DNA from: a bacterium 1XD42-76
GTDB lineage: Bacteria > Bacillota > Clostridia > Lachnospirales > Lachnospiraceae
Assembly (NCBI GenBank): GCA_009917545.1
Contig: QZDW01000022.1
Location: 1 to 64,000 of the forward strand
DNA: 64,000 nucleotides
Reading direction: 5' to 3'
The translations under genes were made by a program, and so were the position numbers. The first letter of the stretch is position 1. Each line of letters begins with the position of its first letter. Below the pieces are notes generated by a model. The model was not told where the DNA came from, searched no databases, and saw only the letters and a program-made list of their open reading frames with translations. This document shows positions 59,539-64,000 of this stretch, one piece after another.

Positions 59539-61728
59539 TTATCGCTCGTCCATGCCCTCAAACTGCACTTGATTTTCGTCAATTGTGATTGTGATTAGAT
59601 CGGTACTATATTCATCAGCCAAAGAAACCATTTTCGTTACGACATCGTGCTCGGTCAGCGTCAGCAAATCATCCAGTGGGGTTTCATCCCAAAAGGCTTC
59701 TATGGCACTGACGATACCGCCGATCGCGTAATCACGCTCGCCAATCGTCAAGCGATCTTTGTCTGCGATGTGATAGGAAAACTGATACCACAAATTACAC
59801 CAGGCGCCATAGCCCCCGTCTTCCGTATCTTTTGAAAGGATGGTTCCGGCAAACCACGGATCTTCCTCCGGGCGTCCGGTATTCAGGCTTTGTATCATAC
59901 GGAAATTTTCTTCACCGGAAAGCGTCCTCGTCAACGTCACAAAAGCACGTTCCTCCGCCGAGAGTTCCACCCGATAATCATTTCGTGCGGCATCCTCCCC
60001 AATCCGATCCCATCCGTCAAGGTTTTCGTTGGACCATTCCAGCAAGGCAGCATTAAAATCGGCCACAGTCATCTGTTGGTAATTGGGGGTTTTGAGAACC
60101 AATAGTGAGGCATACTCCTCGCTTGTGCCATATCCGTACTGGCGCGGCTCTTGTTCATTGAAGCCGGGATCATCGGTACTGGCGGGCAGGGTATCTACAT
60201 AGCCAGAAAGCGGCATAAACCAAAATTGAATGGAAAGCTGCAGGCATTTAAGGCTGTGCGCCTGGGCAATGCCCTCAATTTTTGATTGAAGCGCCGCCGT
60301 CTGATCTCCTTGGAGTTCTTCCAAAGACATTCCCTGTAAAAGCGCTGGCATGGCATTTGCAACGCCGAGCCGCGCATCGTTGTACTCCCGGACGGTCAGC
60401 GTGTCTGCATCCAGTATCGTCATCGTGAGTTGATATTCCAGTGTCGCGTTGTCTGATGCCTCATAATTTGTCGTTGCATAGCCGCCGAAGTCTCTTTCCT
60501 GCCATCTTTCGGCAATAAGCGGTTCTAACACATTAAACAGGAATGAGGCGGTTTCATTGTTGTCTTTCCTATCATAAAGCGTTTGATCCTGTGAAAAACG
60601 CTCCAGAAGCTCTCTATATTCGACTGTATCAATCAATTCAAAAATCTGTGTCCGAAACTCGGAAACGGTCATATCCTCATAACCGTCAAGCTGTAACGCA
60701 AACAGCTTGTTATACTCTTCATCGGTAAAGCCAGTATTGGGAACAGGGCTTAACCGATTATTTCCTGCCGCGGCAGAGGTGGCAAAAGCAACCATGACTC
60801 CAGCAACCAAAACAACCGCAACACATGTAGCAATCAACGATGTTTTCTTGATTTTCATAATAGCGGTCACTCTTTCTTCAATGGCGTTTTTGCTAAAGCT
60901 GTTACATAGCGGGGTCAGACCGCTTTTTGTTTCCTCCATACTGATAAGCATCCGCGCATAAATCGACTTGTTTCCCGTTCCAAAAAGCCGAACAACCACC
61001 TCATCACAGGAAAGTTCAATATCACGGTTTGCCAGGATATACATAGCCCATACCAACGGATTAAACCAGTGGATGCAGAGTGCCACAACCAAAACCAGCT
61101 TCGTGAAAGCGTCAAAACGCCGGATATGAACATACTCATGGGTCAAAACGTATGGAAGCGATTTTGTATCATTCCAGTCTGTACCCTTTGGCATCAAAAT
61201 CACAGGCCGGAGAAAGCCGTAGGTGAGAGGGGCGCAAATCCGGCTGGACTGCCTAATGGCGATTTGACGCTTTATTTTATGTGTAATGAGCCAGCTTTTT
61301 ACAAAATCATTCTCCACAGGCAGAGAGGTCTGAAACTCCCGACGGCATCGGATATACGAAATTGCAAAAAACAGGAAACAGATAAGTGCGCCAACAGCCC
61401 AAATGACTGTCCATATGGAAATGGAGCTTCCCGTTTCATTGATACCGGCTGTACTTGGGAGCATCGTCATAGCCTGGGTCGGAGTGACCGGGATAAAGTT
61501 TGCAACGGGGGTCTGCTGTACCGCTTGCATAGCGGATGTCCTATGGCCTATGACCGAATAAAGGCTAAACATGGACGGTAAAGATAATGGGATCAACAAG
61601 CGCAATAGCGCAACCCCCCATAGTGCCAAAAAGGTCTTTTTCGGCAGTCTGTTAATTGCCAGCGCACGAATGACAACAATCGCTAAAATTAAAATGGCAC
61701 CGGAAAAACTCATTTGCAGTAAGCTCAT
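59539..61728 (-). CDS. M56-family (BlaR1/MecR1-like) membrane metalloprotease/sensor
   Basis: 729 residues. N-terminal membrane helices (SGAILILAIVVIRALAI, ALWGVALLRLLIPLSL, WTVIWAVGALICFLFFAI) are followed by the zinc protease domain with HEYVHIRRFD (H-E-x-x-H) and a conserved E in ELSCDEVV. A further helix lies near 305-325. The C-terminal half is a large extracellular region in place of a classical beta-lactam-binding domain. In BlaR1 a sensed ligand leads to cleavage of BlaI. It is co-oriented with the BlaI-like gene 10 nt upstream. Ligand unknown. Confidence 0.87.
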   Translation of the reverse strand: MSLLQMSFSGAILILAIVVIRALAINRLPKKTFLALWGVALLRLLIPLSLPSMFSLYSVIGHRTSAMQAVQQTPVANFIPVTPTQAMTMLPSTAGINETGSSISIWTVIWAVGALICFLFFAISYIRCRREFQTSLPVENDFVKSWLITHKIKRQIAIRQSSRICAPLTYGFLRPVILMPKGTDWNDTKSLPYVLTHEYVHIRRFDAFTKLVLVVALCIHWFNPLVWAMYILANRDIELSCDEVVVRLFGTGNKSIYARMLISMEETKSGLTPLCNSFSKNAIEERVTAIMKIKKTSLIATCVAVVLVAGVMVAFATSAAAGNNRLSPVPNTGFTDEEYNKLFALQLDGYEDMTVSEFRTQIFELIDTVEYRELLERFSQDQTLYDRKDNNETASFLFNVLEPLIAERWQERDFGGYATTNYEASDNATLEYQLTMTILDADTLTVREYNDARLGVANAMPALLQGMSLEELQGDQTAALQSKIEGIAQAHSLKCLQLSIQFWFMPLSGYVDTLPASTDDPGFNEQEPRQYGYGTSEEYASLLVLKTPNYQQMTVADFNAALLEWSNENLDGWDRIGEDAARNDYRVELSAEERAFVTLTRTLSGEENFRMIQSLNTGRPEEDPWFAGTILSKDTEDGGYGAWCNLWYQFSYHIADKDRLTIGERDYAIGGIVSAIEAFWDETPLDDLLTLTEHDVVTKMVSLADEYSTDLITITIDENQVQFEGMDER

Positions 61729-61738
61729 AGTTACCTCC

Positions 61739-62098
61739 TCATTCTAAATCGCCAACAATCTGTTTCAACTTTTCGATCTGTTCAGCGGAAAGTTTCTTCC
61801 TGCCGAGCAGAGCCGCAAATAGCTTATCAGCAGAACCGTCATAGACTTTATTGATCAGTTCGTTGGTTTCCGCCTCTTGGACGGACTCTTTCGGTATCAA
61901 GGCGCGGCACATAAAGCCCGGCTCGGAGCGTTCAATCGCCCCTTTTTTGATGCACCGCTTTATGAGAGTATAGGTCGTGTTTACATTCCAGCCCAACTGC
62001 CCGGTCAGTTGTTTAGCAATCTGCTTTGCCGGAATGTCCCCCTCTTTCCAGAGCACCTCCATTACTTTCAATTCAGAGTCAAAAAGTTTTACAGCCAT
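61739..62098 (-). CDS. BlaI/MecI/CopY-family repressor
   Basis: 119 residues from the ATG at 62098 (AAAGGAGTTCC upstream). Winged helix: LFDSELKVMEVLWKEGDIPAKQIAKQL and LGWNVNTTYTLIKRCIKKGAIER; the C-terminal dimer part ends KQIVGDLE. The N-V-N-T-T-Y-T segment is the recognition-helix area. Works with the BlaR1-like protease downstream. Its promoter is flanked by an 18-bp inverted repeat (62118-62135 and 62172-62189). Confidence 0.9.
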   Translation of the reverse strand: MAVKLFDSELKVMEVLWKEGDIPAKQIAKQLTGQLGWNVNTTYTLIKRCIKKGAIERSEPGFMCRALIPKESVQEAETNELINKVYDGSADKLFAALLGRKKLSAEQIEKLKQIVGDLE

Positions 62099-62117
62099 CA
62101 AACAGGAACTCCTTTCA

Positions 62118-62189
62118 TAAGACACCAGTAGTATTTTTAAAATTAAACTACCACAGTCTTAATGCTTTGTCAATACTACTCGTGTCTTA
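62118..62189 (-). promoter_or_regulatory. BlaI-type promoter with paired operators
   Basis: TAAGACACCAGTAGTATT and AATACTACTCGTGTCTTA are inverted copies (17 of 18 nt), 36 nt apart. TTGACA (62168-62173) and TAGTTT with a 17-nt spacer form the promoter between and overlapping the arms. Consistent with repression by the BlaI-like protein it drives. Confidence 0.65.
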
Positions 62190-62218
62190 AATCTTCCAAA
62201 TATAAAATATTCGGTCGT

Positions 62219-62588
62219 ATGAAATACCAGGCGCAAATGAGAGGCCCAGGGAATGACGCAGCTGCGTCCTCACTTTTTGCTGCGTGTGCAACAGGAAGCA
62301 TGATCGGCGAGGAAACGGGATTTACCGGTATGCTCTTAGCCTCGCTTATTGGCGCAATTACGTTAATCCCCGTAATGATTGCGTTTCCCATTGTTGCGGA
62401 ACTTTTTAAAAAACGGCGCAGGACTTACACAAATGGCGGTATTTGTTTCCGCACTTACTACGGTTGGGATCATCACAATCCTGGTAGAGGTAAAATATCT
62501 GGGCAGGAAAACAGCCATTCTCCGGAATGTACTTGCGTTTCTATTCTCTTTTATCACCGCTTACTTAATGGGGGTTTTTCTCAAATGA
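62219..62588 (+). pseudogene. Small permease (first half-gene), frameshifted
   Basis: GPGNDAAASSLFAACATGSMIGEETGF, then membrane helices (MLLASLIGAITLIPVMIAFP). A frame change at a T5/A6 run (about 62,405) follows, and the next frame continues NGAGLTQMAVFVSALTTVGIITIL and FSFITAYLMGVFLK. This matches the two-part small permeases of Clostridia (some annotated as ArsP-like). One extra T explains the shift. The 5' end also lacks a good ribosome site. Decayed gene. Confidence 0.65.
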
Positions 62589-62797
62589 AAACGGCTGTTC
62601 CTCTATATGCGCTGCTGCCTGTTGCCGGAGTGCTGTTAAAAAAGGGATGCAGGGTTTCAAACGTGCTGATTTTTCTTTGCACAAGCGCAAGTATCCGTAT
62701 TCCCCTGCTCTTTTTTGAAATATCCTCTTTGGGAGCGCCATTTACACTGATCAGCCATATCCAGCGGTTATTCATTGACATCAACAGACTACTGTGA
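62585..62797 (+). pseudogene. Small permease (second half-gene), truncated
   Basis: Starts at an ATG overlapping the previous stop: MKTAVPLYALLPVAGVLLKKG, RVSNVLIFLCTSASIRIPLL and FFEISSLGAPFTLI. Membrane-spanning, and similar to the partner subunit of the preceding permease. The end (SHIQRLFIDINRLL) does not look like the normal last helices. Probably a remnant of the same dead permease operon. Confidence 0.55.
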
Positions 62798-62803
62798 TAG
62801 TGT
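62775..62803 (+). promoter_or_regulatory. BlaI-type operator/promoter of the second blaI-like gene
   Basis: TTGACA (62775-62780), a 17-nt spacer and TAGTGT (62798-62803), with the operator ACTACTGTGATAGT (62788-62801) just upstream of and overlapping the -10. Same layout as at 59424 and 62118. Confidence 0.65.
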
Positions 62804-62854
62804 ATAGGAAATGTACGATAAAGAACACACAATGAATACGAGGTGAACACGGAT

Positions 62855-63214
62855 ATGGAAAAGACACTGTTTGATTCAGAACGAAAAGTAATGGAAGTAA
62901 TCTGGAAAGAAGGAGACGTGACAGCCAAACAGATTTCCCTGACCTTACGCGATACCATCGGCTGGAATAAGAATACCACCTACACAGTCATTAAAAAATG
63001 TATCCAGAAGGGCTTTATTGAACGCCTGGAACCGAATTTTGTCTGCAGGGCTCTCCTTTCCAAAGACCAGGCGGTTCAGGATGATACCAGGGAATTTGTA
63101 AACCGTGTCTTTGACGGCTCCGTCCCCCTGCTGTTTTCATCCCTGCTTTCTCAGAAAGCCCTCTCAAAAAAGGAACTGGAGGAATTAAAACGAATGATTA
63201 ATGAAATGGAGTAA
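62855..63214 (+). CDS. BlaI/MecI/CopY-family repressor
   Basis: 119 residues from the ATG at 62855 (GAGGTGAACACGGAT upstream). Winged helix with LFDSERKVMEVIWKEGDVTAKQIS and IGWNKNTTYTVIKKCIQKGFIERLEP; the dimer region ends LKRMINEME. About half identical by eye to the BlaI-like protein at 61739. Co-directional with a second M56 gene 4 nt downstream, forming a divergent second system. Confidence 0.9.
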   Translation: MEKTLFDSERKVMEVIWKEGDVTAKQISLTLRDTIGWNKNTTYTVIKKCIQKGFIERLEPNFVCRALLSKDQAVQDDTREFVNRVFDGSVPLLFSSLLSQKALSKKELEELKRMINEME

Positions 63215-63218
63215 GCCT

Positions 63219-64000
63219 ATGAACCTGCTGCAGATGAGCCTTTCGGCTTCCATTCTGATCCTGATTGTCATAGCATGTCGGAAGTTCTTTTCCGCCAGAA
63301 TACCCAGAACCACTTTTTCGCTGCTCTGGCTGCTTGCCTGGTTGAAGCTGATGATTCCCGTACCGGCGGGCTTTCCTGTGCCTGCGGCCCATCAGTTAAG
63401 GGAAAAAATGCCGGATATCACCGTAGCTTTACCCCTTTCGGCGGGAACCTGGCAGACAGCCGGGGCCGGGCCGGACTTCGGATGGAATCTCCTTAAAATC
63501 CTGTGGCTTTGCGGCGCTGTGTCTGTCAGCCTGTATATCGCTTATCTTCATGCCGCCAGTATGAAGAAATACCGCACAGCAATTCCTCTTAAGGAATCTT
63601 CCTGGATTCCCATGTGGCTGGAGCAGAAACGTTCCTTCCGCAGAATTACCGTCCGGGTTTCGGACGAGATTGCTTCCCCCTTAACCTATGGTATCTTCTT
63701 CCCGGTAATCCTGCTTCCAAAACAGTCCGACTGGGCGGACAAAGAGAGCATGAAGCTGATCCTGAAACATGAAGCAGCCCACATCCGGCACCTGGATGCA
63801 CTGAAAAAGCTGTGCCTGACCATATCCTGCGTCTGCCACTGGTTTAACCCTCTGGTATGGCTCATGGCTGCCCTGGCCTGCCGGGATATGGAACTGGCCT
63901 GTGATGAAGCCGTAGTCCGGGCCGTTGGAAGAGAAAACCGAAAGCTCTATGCCGATTTACTGGTAGAACTGGAAGCAAAGAGAGCCGGAATCAATCTTCT
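63219..64000 (+). CDS. M56-family (BlaR1/MecR1-like) metalloprotease, runs off the window
   Basis: Open from the ATG at 63219 to the window end (260 residues shown). N-terminal helices NLLQMSLSASILILIVIAC and FSLLWLLAWLKLMIPV precede LWLCGAVSVSLYIAYL. The zinc site H-E-A-A-H occurs in LILKHEAAHIRHLD, followed by MELACDEAVV. Typical BlaR1-type sensor protease paired with the upstream BlaI-like repressor; the extracellular sensor part lies outside the window. Confidence 0.87.
   Translation, partial: MNLLQMSLSASILILIVIACRKFFSARIPRTTFSLLWLLAWLKLMIPVPAGFPVPAAHQLREKMPDITVALPLSAGTWQTAGAGPDFGWNLLKILWLCGAVSVSLYIAYLHAASMKKYRTAIPLKESSWIPMWLEQKRSFRRITVRVSDEIASPLTYGIFFPVILLPKQSDWADKESMKLILKHEAAHIRHLDALKKLCLTISCVCHWFNPLVWLMAALACRDMELACDEAVVRAVGRENRKLYADLLVELEAKRAGINL

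Noticed and set aside
1..64000. CRISPR arrays, tRNA or rRNA genes
   Set aside because: No regularly spaced direct repeats, cloverleaf-like sequences or rRNA segments were recognised.

Overview
The window looks like the chromosome of a gut Clostridia (Lachnospiraceae-type) Firmicute. The protein families (EFR1-type ferredoxin, CPBP protease, BlaI/BlaR-type pairs, AbiE, LPD28, DUF4320/DUF6550-like ICE proteins), the AGGAGG-type ribosome sites and the mixed GC content all fit. No rRNA, tRNA or CRISPR array was seen. It is an accessory region with many broken genes.

Region 1 (1-18,815, minus strand) is one end of an integrative conjugative element (ICE): a giant methylase/helicase gene cut at the left edge by the 5' end of a group II intron, a TnpV reading frame overprinted inside it, small ICE proteins, a 1,404-residue thioester/SpaA-type adhesin, and ParB/ParA. 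At the element end lies a cargo toxin-antitoxin pair: an RNase H1-RnlA fusion toxin with an RnlB-like antitoxin.

Region 2 (18,816-28,254) is a graveyard of mobile DNA: a uvrB 5' fragment with a LexA-type site upstream, one full and one truncated tyrosine recombinase, two Rpn-like fragments, an intact AbiEi/AbiEii system with a duplicated promoter/operator, a plus-strand piece of another ICE, and a decayed ABC transporter.

Region 3 (28,323-45,146) is chromosomal: lipoprotein, HAD hydrolase, CPBP protease, TetR and AraC regulators next to two ABC-2 exporters, acetolactate synthase (the large subunit broken by an in-frame TAA), AlkD-like glycosylase and a UvrA-like ABC protein. Two copies of a 137-bp repeat lie here.

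Region 4 (45,305-49,400) is an AT-rich three-gene island: RloA-like AAA ATPase, RloB-like TOPRIM protein, and a 655-residue zinc-ribbon protein I do not recognise. It is a candidate anti-phage system.

Region 5 (49,461-64,000) holds envelope proteins (amidase, lipoproteins), an ECF sigma/anti-sigma-like pair, ferredoxin, GyrI-like, DUF3795-like and GNAT genes, then two BlaI/BlaR-type pairs. One secreted protein appears to share their operator type. Main novelty candidates are the RNase H-RnlA/RnlB module, the RloAB plus zinc-ribbon operon, and the TnpV overprint.
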